Made by a program: the position numbers and the translations under genes | Shown: positions 36,901 through 49,849 of the stretch, in pieces | Numbering within the stretch: position 1 is the stretch's first letter | Layout of the letters: each line of letters starts with the position of its first letter | The notes under the pieces: generated by a model | What the model was told of the DNA's origin: nothing | The model's input: only the letters and a program-made list of their open reading frames with translations | The model's database searches: none | From: Juglans regia | Lineage: Eukaryota > Streptophyta > Magnoliopsida > Fagales > Juglandaceae | Length of the DNA stretch: 64,000 nucleotides | Direction of reading: 5' to 3' | Assembly (NCBI RefSeq): GCF_001411555.2 | Contig: NC_049916.1 | Coordinates: forward strand, 27,608,558 to 27,672,557

Positions 36901-39231
36901 TGGTAACTTTATCATGATCTTGCTCTTAGAAGTGTGATATTAATCAAAGAGAATTGACTCATTAACTTTGAACCTGTTTGGCTAAATATAAATCAGGTAA
37001 TGATGCTTTGCTCGTGCCACGCCTGAATCTCAAGGTGCATCTTCAAATTGCAGAACCTTGAACTAGTACCTTAATTAAGTAGCTCATAAATTAAGTTACT
37101 TCTATAAACTGCATGCTTAATTGCTTGAAATGGTTTCAGGGGTATATTCTTGGGTGCCCCAGAACTGATTCAACCATTAACGATAATTCAAAGATAATAT
37201 ATTCTCATCGGATGGGATTTGTATCAGATGAACTCTATGAGGTAATATTATTGCCTAATATTCTTCTTTTGACTGGTCTGATTTCTATTGGTTAATATTC
37301 TGGCATAGAGGCATTAGAACAATAGTACTATGTTGAGGAATAATTCCACATTAGCTGTGGACAAGGTCTTGGGCATGTTTATAGGCAATGAGCAATCCTC
37401 TCTTGTATAACCGGTTTTATGAGATGAGTTAGGCCCATGAATTTCTTCATGGTATCAGAGCCTGCCACAGGACTAATGGGGCCCACACTACTTACCCCGT
37501 GACAAGAACCAGAAAAAATACTAGCCTGCACGTGAGAGAGTGTGTTGAGGAATAATCTCATATTGGCTGTGGACAAGGTCTTGGGCATGTTTATAAGCAA
37601 TGAACAATCATCTCTTGTATAACCGGTTTTATGAGATGAGTTAGGCCCATGAATTTCTTCATACTCTTCCTATATGAGTTTATTCTATTCTCAAGTTGAT
37701 GTGTAGAGCACACCATCCACATAACTTCAATGGTAAAATTTGATTTGTAAGATTTAAATTTTAAAATTTATCTTACAAATCAAATTATGTCATAAACGTC
37801 TTAAAATAACAGTACTCTTCCTATATATGGTTGAAATTGGAAAACGGTATATGCATGGATTTTTGCAGGCAGCAAAAGAAAGTTGTAACGGGACTTATGA
37901 TGATATTACTACATCACAAGCACAATGCTATGAGGATCTTGAATTAATCGAACATGTAAGAGGGCTCGATTCTGTTCTTTTTGTTTGGAACTTCGGAATC
38001 TGACACTAACAGTATAAGGTGATTCCTTGAACTTTTAGTGCATCAAAGACATAAATAAAAACCATATTCTGGAGCCTAAGTGCACCTGGGCATCCCCAAA
38101 CCCCTATGGAGAATCGGTCCGAAGAGCTCTTGAAGAAGACTCAGACGGCTTGATCCTGTCATCCTCAGATAGTGATCAGGAGTTCTATTGCCATGTAAAT
38201 AAATCTCTCTGCCCAGCCTTTCTCTCTATAAATTTACAATTTTTAGCGTACAGAAGTTATATGCAGAACTGATCCACACTTTTGCAGACCTTTAGTTATG
38301 CACTGTCTTATGTTTGGGCCAACGACCGAAGTGTTAGGAAGGCTCTTAATATTTTAGAGGTATTGACTCCCAAATTAAGTCAATTTATTGAGGGGAATAT
38401 AACTAAAATATGACAGTGCAATTGCTGCAATCAGGGATCAGTACAAGACTGGAAGAGATGCAACAAGACCTTATCCTCATCTTACACATATGACCTCACC
38501 AGCGTGCTTGAGTATCATAAAAATCTCAGCACAAAGGGTCTGCAAGTTCTAATATACAAGTATGTTGCTCAGAACTGACTATAATTCCTATCAATGCTAT
38601 CTCTTCTTTTGGATTCTATTTCTCTCTTTTCAACAAACTAGATAGGCATCATGATGATCATATATATTCTTCTTCGTTGAGGTGATCTTATTTTGTAGGA
38701 ATATTTGCTATCAACCTACTTAGTTTATGTTAAATCACTAACAATGAGATCTGTTTCATTTTTCACACAGTGGTGATCATGACCTGACAATCCCAAACAT
38801 TGGTACACAAGAGTGGATTAAGGTGCTAAATATAACCATCGTTAATGATTGGCGATCGTGGTTAGTGGATGGTCAAGTTGCAGGGTCAGTACATATCTTC
38901 TACTTAACATTGCGATCATCCATCCTGATTAATTCATGAACCATAAAAAATGAATAACTGTAATCGTTTTGTTTTGTGTAGGTACACAATTAAGTATTCG
39001 AGTAATGGGTACCGCTTGACCTATGCCACCATTAAGGTTAGTTTAAAAAACTGGTTTCGGAATTATTTACGTTAATTGTAATCGTTTTTGTTGACTATAT
39101 ATATATATATATGTTTTTGATAAATAATAATGTTGTTGTTTGAGAAGGGAGCTGGTCACTCACCTCAAGAGTACAAGCGTAGAGAAAGTTTTTACATGTT
39201 CGACAGGTTTATCCATTATTATCCACTCTGA
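33902..39231 (+). CDS. Serine carboxypeptidase-like protein 2 of 3, probable acyltransferase
   Basis: Fourteen exons encode 471 aa: 33902-34044, 34299-34435, 36317-36393, 36481-36603, 36800-36902, 36997-37034, 37140-37241, 37869-37955, 38039-38194, 38288-38359, 38435-38559, 38771-38884, 38982-39036, 39148-39231. Junctions are in frame and their phases match copy 1. The signal peptide is [16 protein letters not shown]. The oxyanion loop is SGGPGCSA. The nucleophile is Ser179 in GADSYSG, the Asp is in NGDHDL (390-392), and His448 is in GAGHSPQEY. Copies 1 and 2 share the [11 protein letters not shown] and IHYYP ends, so they are the closer pair, probably a tandem duplicate. Introns 2 and 7 carry mobile elements, which makes this the largest of the three. 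It appears intact. The intron 13 acceptor (TTTGAGAAG) has a weak pyrimidine tract. Confidence 0.9.
34485..35576. mobile_element. Non-autonomous Mutator-like element (MULE)
   Basis: Inverted ends of about 76 bp match at all but two positions: the left starts CAGAAATGCTATGTACAACC at 34485, and the right, read inverted, starts CAAAAATGCTATGTACAACC. A perfect 9-bp duplication, TTTGAGCAA, flanks it at 34476-34484 and 35577-35585. Nine-base duplications with long inverted repeats are the hallmark of Mutator-like elements. The 1,092-bp unit has no transposase frame. It sits in intron 2 of SCPL copy 2, and the splice sites around it are intact. Confidence 0.88.
35197..35335. repeat. Tandem repeat inside the MULE
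   Basis: Four units beginning AGCTTCGTGGGTCTGTGGAG start at 35197, 35231, 35270 and 35304 (spacing 34, 39 and 34 bp). The first has one base change (TCTATGG). Such subterminal tandem repeats are common in non-autonomous elements. Confidence 0.75.
37331..37661 (+). mobile_element. TRIM retrotransposon (miniature LTR element)
   Basis: Two direct repeats of 119 bp, at 37331-37449 and 37543-37661, start TGTTGAGGAATAAT and end TTTCTTCA, giving TG...CA termini. Directly after the first is TGGTATCAGAGC (37450-37461), the usual primer-binding site matching the initiator tRNA-Met 3' end. The internal part is only 93 bp and non-coding. A purine-rich GAGAGAG lies just before the second LTR. Flanks TACTA and TACTC give a near-perfect 5-bp duplication. 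It lies in intron 7 of SCPL copy 2. Confidence 0.85.
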
Positions 39232-40357
39232 ATCACTCCGGCGATCGGCTTTTAGATCAGTGGCCTGGAAACTGCTGAATTAATTGTAATCTAGCTTGTT
39301 GATTTTGAAAACAAGTGATTTTAAATCTGGCAATAAAGGTTAGAGCCATGTACCGTGTATGATACCTTATAATGGAGGCTGAGCTTGAGACCTCTCAGCC
39401 AAAAGAAAAAAAAAAGGGGGGGTTTGATTGCACATTGTTAGCTTTACATGCCTTATAATCTATTCACTGTCTTCTTATTTGATACGCTTTCGCGTCCTTT
39501 CCCATTTTAAAATGAGAAATGCTTTAGTCATAATAAATTTTTATAAAAATTAACTCATAAACTGATATAAGTTGACATGATATTTTAATTACAAAATCAC
39601 GTCAATTTATAAGTTTAATTTTTATAAAAAAAAAATTATAACCATACGTTTGTTTCAAAATTCTCTTTAAGATTATATTTTTTTCCCCTTTGTTTAAAAT
39701 TTTGAATGGGGCTATTGGGCTGTTTAGGTGATGCAATGAATTTTAAATTAACATGTTTATAAATAGAATTTCTCTTTGTAAAATAATAGTTTATATCAAA
39801 AATATTTTCTAATTGATAAAAGCGACTCTACTCCAAACCTATCCTAACTAATTTTAAGAAGTGAGATTTTTTTAAAAGAAAAATATTCTTACAAGCGAGT
39901 TCGCATATCAAATCGTACACCGATATTGATATATAAGGCATCCATTTAATGAAACGATGTGAATTAAAAATGGAAATAATTTTCGTAAGACAAATGACCT
40001 TCTTCTTCTCTCAATTATTTTTAATAAAAAAAAATCCATATAAGCATTGGTACCCGGTTTGGGTATACGGTTTAGTGCTCCAAATCATTTGTACCTGACA
40101 AGACTATTTTTTTAAAGGTGGAATCTCAATTTTATTATTAAACTCTCGCTTATAATAGAAGAATATATTTTATAATTAGAGCATGGAATTACAACCAGGA
40201 TCCCAAAACCAACCAAACTCGAGAATACAAGTAAAATCTAGTCTGAAGTTATTTTGAATAAAATCTTCTAGAATTCGACTCATGTAGCTATTAGAGAACT
40301 ATGAAAATTATGTACTCCATCCATCTACCTAAGAAGTATTAGCTCTAATCTAGCTAC

Positions 40358-40509
40358 TTATGCTTTAAAAATTAAAGTAGTGTAAGTAAGTCGAGCTATG
40401 GTCACGCTCTTTTGATTTAATTTTTATCATGTTCAGTTTATGCTTTAAAAATTAAAGTAGTGTAAGTAAGTCGAGCTATGGTCACGCTCTTTTGATTTAA
40501 TTTTTATCA
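40358..40509. repeat. Recent tandem duplication, 80-bp period
   Basis: The 72 bases starting TTATGCTTTAAAAATTAAAG at 40358-40429 recur without change at 40438-40509, with 8 bases between. The identity suggests a recent duplication or a collapsed/expanded assembly spot. Confidence 0.9.
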
Positions 40510-40539
40510 ACATGAGATATATTGTGATATCTCATTTTT

Positions 40540-41290
40540 TTTTTAAAAAAATATATTGCATTCATTAATAACAGGCATTACAAATTAGACCTAAAACATA
40601 CATTACAAGCCAACAACAATATTAATAGCTCTCCAGTACACACCCATGACTGACATGATTTAATCCAATGTTACAAACCTCTATAAATATAAAGTCTGAG
40701 AGACAATACAACTCTGTCCAAAACAAAGTTAATCAAACCACATGCTTCGTCTAAGACAGAATTGAGTAAACCAAACCCCACACCTCGTCTAAGACGGAGT
40801 TGAGAACACACTCTATGGATGAAAGTCCAAGAGACTATACATTTTTTTTATTACAGAAATAAAAACATGAAAAAATAATAGATTATAGTTTGGAAAGATA
40901 TAGATCCGTATTTTCAATCTTAGAGGAAAAAAATAACACAAACAACGGCTCTGATGGAGCGTGAGAGTGGCGCTCTCACGCGCCACCCTAGGAGTATGGT
41001 GGACGGTTAAGTCTGAAGTAGCCAGTAGTCCTGAACCCAGAAAAGCTGCGCATGGTGACAGAAAGGCTCCTTGAGTTGTCGCGCGTGGAATACATGTACT
41101 CTTTTTAGGCCGCGCGTGTGGCTCATGTACCACTCTGTTTAGCGATTTTCTTCGCTCGTTTGAAGAATTAGCATCTTGGGAAGCCTGCAGTGGGGCGCGT
41201 GGTGATCGCCGAACGCCGGAAAGCAATAGATCGGCCTTCCTCCATACTTAGAGTGAAAAACACCTAAAAATGAAAAAGAAAATGAGAAAA
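40540..41290 (-). mobile_element. Poly(A)-tailed retroposon-like repeat, copy A
   Basis: Read on the minus strand, the unit starts near 41290, passes a GCGTGAGAG/CTCTCACGC hairpin at about 40960-40982, and reaches CCAAACTATAATCTATTATT and TATAGTCTCTTGGACTTTCATC. It ends near 40540 in an A-rich tail. The part from about 40800-40930 matches the plus-strand block near 55470-55580. The 137-codon frame at 40813-41226 lies inside it and is probably not a gene. It may be a LINE- or SINE-type copy; the class is uncertain. Confidence 0.4.
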
Positions 41291-42482
41291 CTAGAGATGA
41301 AATGAAGGAAAGATGAGGGAGCTGCTCCTCCCCTGCGCCGTTTCTGATTCGGGAAGGGGCTTATAATGAGAATAAGGAGTCTCTCTCTAAGAAGCTAGGA
41401 TGCAGAGACTTCGATACTCCATATTGATTGATAAGTGATAAGAGTAGGTGCTGTATAGAATCTTATATTACTTAAAAATATAAAATTATCACTCTTTAAA
41501 ACGGATTTTAATGGGGCTTTAATTATTTTCTCTAATGACATATTTTGTTCATAGTTTATTTATTTATTTTTTAAACAGTTCGAATTTGCTCACACATTAC
41601 TTATGTTAATAAAATAAATTATTTATATAATATTATCACTTTATATATAAATTTTGACAAATTAACTTTAAATATTTATATATAGTTCATATACAGTGAT
41701 TATATTCACATGAATTAAATATTAATCAACATAATTTTATATTAATGATAAACAAGGCAGTCAAAATCAAGTTGGATCAAATCTATTCAAAACCAAGTGG
41801 CTTCACATATTGATCATTTAAAATTGACAAGTACTCAAAAGTGAGACAATAAAGATAGAATATGAAATTTTAAGATGAGTAATCTATTAAACTTACACAT
41901 TCTTTATTACTATTTTACTATTTAATTATATTTTATTTCTTTTTTCTTTTTAAATTTAGATTAAAAATTTCAAAACATAATCCTTTTACATAATATAAAA
42001 AAAAAAAAATTCAATTAATCAATGTAATTATATAATTTCATTAAAAATAAGTTTAATTTTATAAATGTCATTTATTTTATTTTAAATTATATAAGAAAAT
42101 TATATTCTGAAAATTTTAATCTAAATTTAAATAACAAAAAGAAAAAAAAGTAATTGATTAGTAAAACAGAAATAAAGAAGATCATTATCCTTTCAAGATA
42201 ATAAGATATAGGAAGCCGCAGCACATCTTTCATATTATTATTTTTTATTATTTTTTTATTTTATTTTTTTTAAGTGTGTTGGGACTTCTTCACACAGTAG
42301 AGTGCGAAGAAGATTTATTCTAAGATATATCCTAACCAGCGAGAAAATAAATAAATAAATAAAATAAAGGTTTGGCCACGACGAGAAATAATGGAACATC
42401 GGCTTCTTCACTTCCATGTTTCCTCTGCCCCAAAACCCAAACCAACCAACGGCAACGGCCAACCAAATAATCAGAACAAAAA

Positions 42483-45400
42483 ATGTCTGCAATCCTACGA
42501 AGCTACAGAAGCAAAATCAGGAACATGATTTGGATTCTCAGAGGCAACACAAACAGAACCGAAACCATGTTGCCAGTTCTGAACGAAATCACGACCACTC
42601 CCTGGAAGTCTCTTGGTCTCAGAACAACACTAGGGTCTCATTTTGCCCAACAAACGCGCCTCTGGTCTACCTACGACCACATTCGTGCCGACGTCAACTG
42701 CCCCCGTTGCTCCCGCCAAATGCCCGTCCTCTTCTCCAATCGCCCCCTATCCATTACGGGCCGTGAGTCGGGGCTTTACCAGGCTCTCAATCTCTGCCCC
42801 AATTGCAAAACAGCCTTCTATTTCAAGCCCTTCAAGTTGGAACCATTGCAAGGTAGTTTCATCGAGGTTGGAAGGGTCAAGGACACGGAGGGGGTTAGTG
42901 AGAAAGATCCCGGTCAGTTTGGGAAAGCGCAAGCTTGTGGAAACCCGGAGGAGAACGATGCGGCGTCATCGTCTTTGGGGAGGGAGTTGCCGACGCCCAA
43001 GGAAATTGTTAAGGTGCTCGATGAGTTCGTTGTCGGCCAAGAACGGGCGAAAAAGGTTTAGTTTTGTTATCTTTTTTACCTGCTTGCAAGTATTCTAGAT
43101 TACCGACTGTAAATTATTTCATTTCGCCCGATCAATATGGATAATTATTGAAATTTAACTTTAATTCGTTTGGAATTCTTTAATTAATGTGTGATTGTAA
43201 ATATGGAGCAAAAATTTTTGTAGGATTCAGTTTGGTTGTAGTTTGGGAGACAGAGATTGGATTTTGTGTGGTCAATTGTGAATTGTGGAATTCTTGTACT
43301 TGTAGCTGCTAAGTTAAGTTTGCAGTTACCATGTACTTGTTAGCGTTCCTTGTAGAATTTTTAAATGCTGACACACATGGATGGGTGTGAATTTATGAGA
43401 GGAATAGAATTACCGTGTGATTGTAATGAAGTTCTACAGAGTTTATGAATACTGATAATTGTTTGTTGAATAATGCAGTTCTATGATTTTTATGAATGTT
43501 GAAGTAATATATAGCATTATTGACTTCATTGTATATATAAATGCATAATTGCTGGTGTTTTTCTTCAAATTTATGCTCGCTGACAGGTACTTTCTGTAGC
43601 TGTTTACAACCACTACAAAAGGATATATGATGCCTCGTTCAATCAAAAGTTAGTTCATTGTTGTCTTTCAGCTTGTGTCAGCTCATGGTCGTTACAGTCA
43701 ATGACTAAAGTTTCATACAGTTTGTTTTGGGTATTCCAGGGTTGAAGGTGTTCATGTGTTTTGATGATGGGTAGTATTAGTTGCTTATTCATTCAATGAT
43801 GCGACTTTATTTACTGAATTTTTGCATCTCAATACCAGGTCAGGTGTAGAATTTGGAAATAATGGAGATGAAAATGAGGGCAGTGATTCTGTTGAGCTGG
43901 AAAAGAGCAATGTACTATTGATGGGTCCCACTGGCTCAGGTATGAAATAAGAAGTTGATGTGGAACTTTTTGTTCCTAGGGGTAATAGTGTTGGAACCAG
44001 GGTATTAGTGTTGGAACCGGCTGATTTCGAGGGCTGCGATTTTTATTTATGTATCCTTACCTTTGCTGTAAGGATAGGAAAGACATTACTTGCAAAAACA
44101 CTTGCACGGGTCGTGAATGTGCCATTTGCTATTGCTGATGCAACAACATTAACACAGGTAAGTTCGTTGCTTTATAATAGTTCTCTGCTTGTCCAGCTTG
44201 ATACTAACATCAGTAACTATTTGTTCATATCTTAATGTATGGGAAGCTGCCATGTTATGACGTGGCAGAAGCATAGACAATTATCAAAGACGAGTTAGCA
44301 CATATTTTTTTTATAAGTTCAAGTTATCACATTGTTATTTATTAAAACTTATAGGAAATTTCATTCTATCCTTATGCATAATATATTATACATCTGGGAA
44401 GTTTTTCATGCTATGAAGTGGCTTGCTGAAAACAGAGTGAAGTTATATCCCATTATAAGATAGATTTCGACTTCTTGAAGATTAAACCGAGGGTCATGAC
44501 CATCAAATTATTTATTTTCAATCTGAATTTTTTCCTCTATCTTCTTAATTTGTAGAATGTAAGAACATGAGAGTTATAAGTAGGGGCTTTTAGGACTTTG
44601 TTATGAGTACTGGTTTTGATGCGTACAAAGTGCAAATACTGCATTTGCTGCTCATGTTGTTTTTTCCTCCTTGAATGAATTGGCCTTTTTGAATTTGCTA
44701 GATTGTTGCATGTTGGTGGAAAATAATTGTTTTTAATGCTCATTGTTGTAATCAATAAATTTTCGTTTTACAGCTTTGCTAAATTTATCTGAGATAATCT
44801 ACTAACGATCCGTCGCCCCCCTTCTCCAGGCAGGCTATGTTGGGGAAGATGTGGAGTCAATATTGTATAAGCTGCTTTTGGTATGATCACATGTTACTTA
44901 ATGTGCTTGTTATATATGGATGTTATGACTCAATCAATATTGCTGAAAAAAGGTATCCTTTGTTTTAGAAATGGTTATATATGAATAATAATTTCTCAAA
45001 ATTTTGGATACTGAGCATATTTGTTATTCTTATATACTCTTAACTCATAAGAAAACAACATGTGCTTTTGGGTAGCCTGATAGTTTTTAATTCCCCCCAC
45101 CCCCCGGCCTTTTATCTAATTCTTTTTATGTCATTTCTTATTACATATGGTTTTGGTTTTCTTACATCTATCACCAATCATTGATAAGTTGGGCTACAAA
45201 GCCCCTTATTCCAAATTTTCATTAGATATATAGTATGGTCGTAGAGTTGGACACTGTTGTATTTCTTTTGTTGCACTACTAACATGGTGGTTTTAGAATA
45301 TGAGCTTCTTGGGAGTTAGTTACTTGTGGGTTTATTATCAATTTGTTGTAAATCTAAATAACTGTCCTTTAATTGTAGACTTCATCGTTGCAACATACAT

Positions 45401-48400
45401 GACCTTCTGGGCATTCTTGGTTGTTGATTGTGGAGCTTAGAGCCTGTTGGTCATGTATGTCATGCACCAACATAAGCTTATTGTAATTGTATGCATACAC
45501 CAATTAGTGCACAAGATGAATGAATATAGAGTGATTGTTTGGTTACAACTTAATTTTTTTTTTTGTGGTTTTCTCCTATATCCCTAGCTAGCTCACATAA
45601 TTGGTTTATCTGATTGGTGTTTAGGAAGCTGAGTTCAATGTTGAAGCAGCTCAGCAAGGCATTGTCTACATTGATGAAGTTGATAAGATCACTAAGAAGG
45701 TCTACTGAAATTTCAATTTATGGAATGTGCACACAATTCTTTCTATGCCTTATTTTTGGATAATCCTGTTGAATCTCTGCGCAGGCTGAAAGCTTAAACA
45801 TTGGCAGGGATGTGTCTGGAGAGGGTGTCCAGCAGGCATTGCTAAAAATGCTGGAAGGAATGGTGTGTAGATCAGGCTTAAATTAGCTTTGGAGTTAGTT
45901 TCTGTTTGAGGTTCATAATTTCTGATATATGCTGTGTGCAGTACTCCAAATGTATGGTTTCCGCTTCAACTTGCCCAAATGTAGCTTAATAGACCCATAG
46001 CCTGACCTATTACTAAGCTTAGATGTCTATAAGACTATAACCTCTAAGTAATGAAACTGTACGTGCTACGTATATGTTGCAACTGAATCAGCTCTGTTCA
46101 TTTAGCATTTTTCACTTTCTTATTCTTTTTATTTATAACTATAAATACAAAAAGAGCACCCTACTTGACTTCATTAAAATATATGCAAGGGTTGTACACT
46201 TGACTTGAATCAACAAATAATTTAAAGGGTCAAATCCACAAAAGGCTTAAGGATTTTAGTTGTTGAGACATACGCAAACTTTAAGTAGAGTTGTCTTAAC
46301 ATGCCAGGTATAATAATATATTAGGTTATACATTGACTACGTTTTTCCTTTCTCAGATAGTGAGTGTTCCTGATAAAGGAGCTCGGAAGAATCCTCGTGG
46401 TGATCACATTCAGGTATGCTGGATAAAAGTCTCTGCTTTTCTTGCATTAGAAGTGTTTCTAGTTAATTTAATTATATCTGTGATTCATAAATAAAAGGAG
46501 CTCTCAATTCACATTGGAACCTATCATGCCTTGGGAACACATGCCAGGAACTTACGAAATGAATTGCCGGAAATGGTTTATAGATATTTTCACATAAATG
46601 AGATTTTTGTGAAAGCAGTGGAATATGAATTTCCACCAAATACCCTGTAGGGTGATTGCTATTGTAGAAAACACTGATAATATCTACTTTTTACAGTCTC
46701 TTAGTTTCAGAATTATTTGTCTTGTAGTTGTTACCTGGGAATCTTTTAACTCATGTTTATTTGCAGATAGATACGAAAAATATCCTTTTCATTTGTGGTG
46801 GAGCATTTGTTGATTTGGAGAAGACCATTTCAGAAAGGTAATACATTTCCTAGGGCCGTATGTTGACAGAAATATTTTACTTTTGTTGGATCTCCTATGA
46901 CTAAATTATTTTTTCTAGACGTCAAGATTCTTCCATTGGATTTGGAGCACCAGTTCGGGCAAACATGAGAAGTGGTGGATTGACTAATGCCGTAGTGACA
47001 TCCTCATTGCTGGAATCTGTGAGAATTCCCGAATAGGGTTACATTAATTTATTGACATTTTCGTTGTTTTTATTCTGCTATTGTATTTTGTGCTTAATTT
47101 TTTTTTGTAGGTTTTTTGTGCTTAATTTATGTGCCAATTCCTTTCATTAGCTAGCCTTATGGGTTTCAAATGAACTTGCAGGTAGAAAGTGGTGATCTTA
47201 TTGCACATGGCCTGATACCTGAATTTATTGGACGATTTCCAATCTTAGTGAGTCTGTCAGCTTTAAATGAAGACCAACTTGTTCGAGTATGTTTTCACAT
47301 TTCATTGTTTAATTCATTCAATTATTATGTGTCAATTACTTGCTAGGGCCTTATCTATTGAGAGGAATGGATGGGGTTTTTTATTTGCAGTTTTATCTTT
47401 TGCGTAATTGGCTCAAGCTCCAAAGTGCTTTAAGGCTCGTTTGTTTTCGAAGATGAGATGAGATGAGATGAGATTAAAGTTAAAAAGTTGAATAAAATAT
47501 TGTTAGAGTATATTTTTTAATATTATTTTTGTTTTGGGATTTGAAAAAATTGAATTGTTTATTTTATTTTGTATTGGAAGTTGGGAAAGTTGTAATGATG
47601 AGATGAGATGAGATGAGATGAGATGTTTTCTCAAAACAAACGAGGCATTTATGTAGAATTTCTAAAACTTGTTGGTTTTCTTCTTTTTTCATGGAAGTAT
47701 TTAACCTTTTCATGATATATATTTATGCATTGCAGGTCCTCACTGAACCAAAAAATGCTCTTGTTAAACAGTACAAAAAGATGTTCAACATGAACAATGT
47801 AAGATTTTGAACAATTGCATATGCAGTCCAAAAGTTTTTCTTTCTTCTCTCTGGTTTGTGGTCTCAAGCATTTGATATTATATTAAATTTATGGAACTCT
47901 ATATGCAGTGCTTATGGAACTGCTTATCTGTCCATCTCATTTCAGGTCAAGTTACATTTTACTGAGAATGCTTTGACATTAATTGCAAAGAAAGCGATGG
48001 CAAAGAACACTGGTGCCCGGGGTCTAAGATCCCTATTGGAAAATATTCTAGCAGATGCAATGTATGAGGTAGATATGAGTCCTGGTTTCTATCATTATAT
48101 GTCATGCAACTAACTATATACACATACATTTTTTTTTTTATTGGCACCGGGTGTCCCGGAACAGCGTCCTGACTACATATACACATACATATATACATAT
48201 GCATCTATATCCTCACATATACATACATTTGTACATATATATACTTGGCTTAAGCAGACGTGCAAATTTACGAGGCTTCCCATATATAGTTATTATAATG
48301 GCCTTTATTCCTTGCTTACGTGATATAAAAAAGTGTTGCTAGTGTGGCTTGCTATTATAGTCGGTAGAAAGCAGGTAATTGCAATAAGTTGAGGAACCAA

Positions 48401-49332
48401 TGATGACTAATTCAATGAAATCAGTCAGGCCTATCGGGGAAAATACATATGTATTCTGATATTGTTATTTCCCTGTTGCTCCATATGACCATTATGGCAT
48501 ATGGAGATTGCAATGAATGTTATTTCAGCGTCAGGGTCCATTATGGTTTTTAGCTGTCCATAATGGAAGCATTCTTTTTGGTCATTTTATATTTTTATGC
48601 ACAGGTTCCAGACATAAAGGCAGAAATTGATACTATGAGCATAGTTTTGGTTGACGAAGAGGCCGTTGGGCCAGTGGATGCTCCTGGATGTGGAGCAAAA
48701 ATACTTCATGGTAATGATGAACATGAGCAATCGTTTCATGACACGAAGTGCACGGATCCGATGGTATGTTTTTCCGAATGCATTCTTTGAATAACCCATC
48801 TTAAATCCCTTTTATTTTTCTCTGTTCTCAAGTTTTTCTTTCTTTTTGTTTTGTTATGTTCTGTTATTAATTAAATGATGAAGATAATGATAATTAAAGG
48901 CAGTCAATGAGTTCCAACTCAAAACGTATTTCCTCTCCATGTTAAGAAACAAGGAATAGGGTGGGTTGGAGGTTAGTTACCAAAAAAGGAGTAGGTTGGA
49001 GATGAGTGGAGGTTGGAGAACCATTGGTATGGGTCAAATTTGAGATATTTTCCATTTTTTGATCTGTTTTTAAGAACATACATCTTTCATGGGTTATGGT
49101 TACTACCTAACTTAGGAATCTAATGGCTCAGAAAGCGCATGGTTTTCATATAGCTAGGGGTCTTTTAAATGATTGAAGACGATGTATGTAACAACCCTTA
49201 GAGAAGCACTGAAAACCCTTTAAAAGGTTCTTGACTGATTAATTTGGGATTTTGCAGGGAGCAGGAGGGGTCACTGAGGGTGAGTTTTTTGAAGACAAAT
49301 TGCTGGTTCAGTCCAGAGCCATTCGATTGTAG
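42483..49332 (+). CDS. CLPX: Mitochondrial ATP-dependent Clp protease ATPase subunit ClpX
   Basis: Fifteen exons encode 590 aa: 42483-43055, 43587-43648, 43839-43939, 44078-44157, 44830-44880, 45625-45699, 45785-45862, 46357-46413, 46767-46837, 46919-47018, 47182-47286, 47736-47798, 47946-48068, 48605-48763, 49258-49332. ClpX unfolds substrates for ClpP in the mitochondrial matrix. The Arg/Ser-rich N-terminus ([10 protein letters not shown]) suits a presequence. The zinc site is Cys73, 76, 105 and 108. The Walker A motif GPTGSGKT (241-248) is split by intron 3. The pore loop GYVGED is in exon 5, Walker B is IVYIDEVDK (Asp306, Glu307), the arginine region is EFIGRFPIL, and sensor 2 is NTGARGLRS. 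It lies between SCPL copies 2 and 3 on the same strand and is functionally unrelated to them. An in-frame Met at residue 15 is an alternative start. Confidence 0.96.
47434..47646. repeat. MITE family 1 copy in CLPX intron 11
   Basis: The left end is GGCTCGTTTGTTTTCG, then (GATGA)n at 47452-47472. The right end is GATGAGATGAGATG... TCAAAACAAACGAGGC, the inverse of the left. The interior has TTGAATTGTTTATTTTATTTTGTATTGG as in the copy at 3219. The length is 213 bp, and the intron boundaries are not disturbed. Confidence 0.65.
48140..48245. repeat. TACATA-rich microsatellite-like tract in CLPX intron 13
   Basis: Irregular (ATACAT)n sequence such as ACACATACATATATACATATGC. The frames on both strands here are low-complexity artefacts. 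Confidence 0.6.
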
Positions 49333-49818
49333 ATTTTATGTAATTTTGCTCGTGGACAGACTGCACAGTAATAGAAGAAAATTGAATTTTTTTTTTTTTT
49401 TTAATATTTCAAAGTTGTTCGTCCTTTCGTGTGCTTTCTAACAGCCCAACGAAGCGCTAATCTTTGGAAAAATTATATTCTCGTAGATTACATTTAGTAA
49501 ATTACATACATGATATAATTTTATTTAAAAAATAAATTTTATAATTTAAATTTTACCATTTTTTAAAAAAAAAATGTTAACTTTATAATAAAATAATTTT
49601 AATTTTCGCGGAGCTAATGTGGGCCGTTAACATTACTCATAGCCGTCTAGCCCCAGCCCATTAACACTGATCTTTGTTAAATTCTTAAAGAAAACATTGA
49701 TGTTTGTTATTAAAAATAATATTGCTGCCAAAGGCAAAACATGTAGCCTGTTGGTATAATTTTTTTTTTTTTTAAAATGAAGGTTTAGAGTTTGAAATCT
49801 CTCTCCTAAATATATCAA

Positions 49819-49849
<31 letters not shown>

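Larger units (their letters stand above)
39232..42482. other. Intergenic region between SCPL copy 2 and CLPX
   Basis: The 3' UTR of SCPL copy 2 is followed by AT-rich DNA, an 80-bp-period duplication at 40358-40509, a poly(A)-tailed repeat at about 40540-41290 read on the minus strand, and AT-rich sequence up to the CLPX leader. No gene is supportable. Confidence 0.5.

Noticed and set aside
40813..41226. 137-codon minus-strand frame with an Arg/Ser-rich start
   Set aside because: It lies inside a dispersed poly(A)-tailed repeat that recurs near 55 kb, has no domain, and crosses a perfect hairpin.
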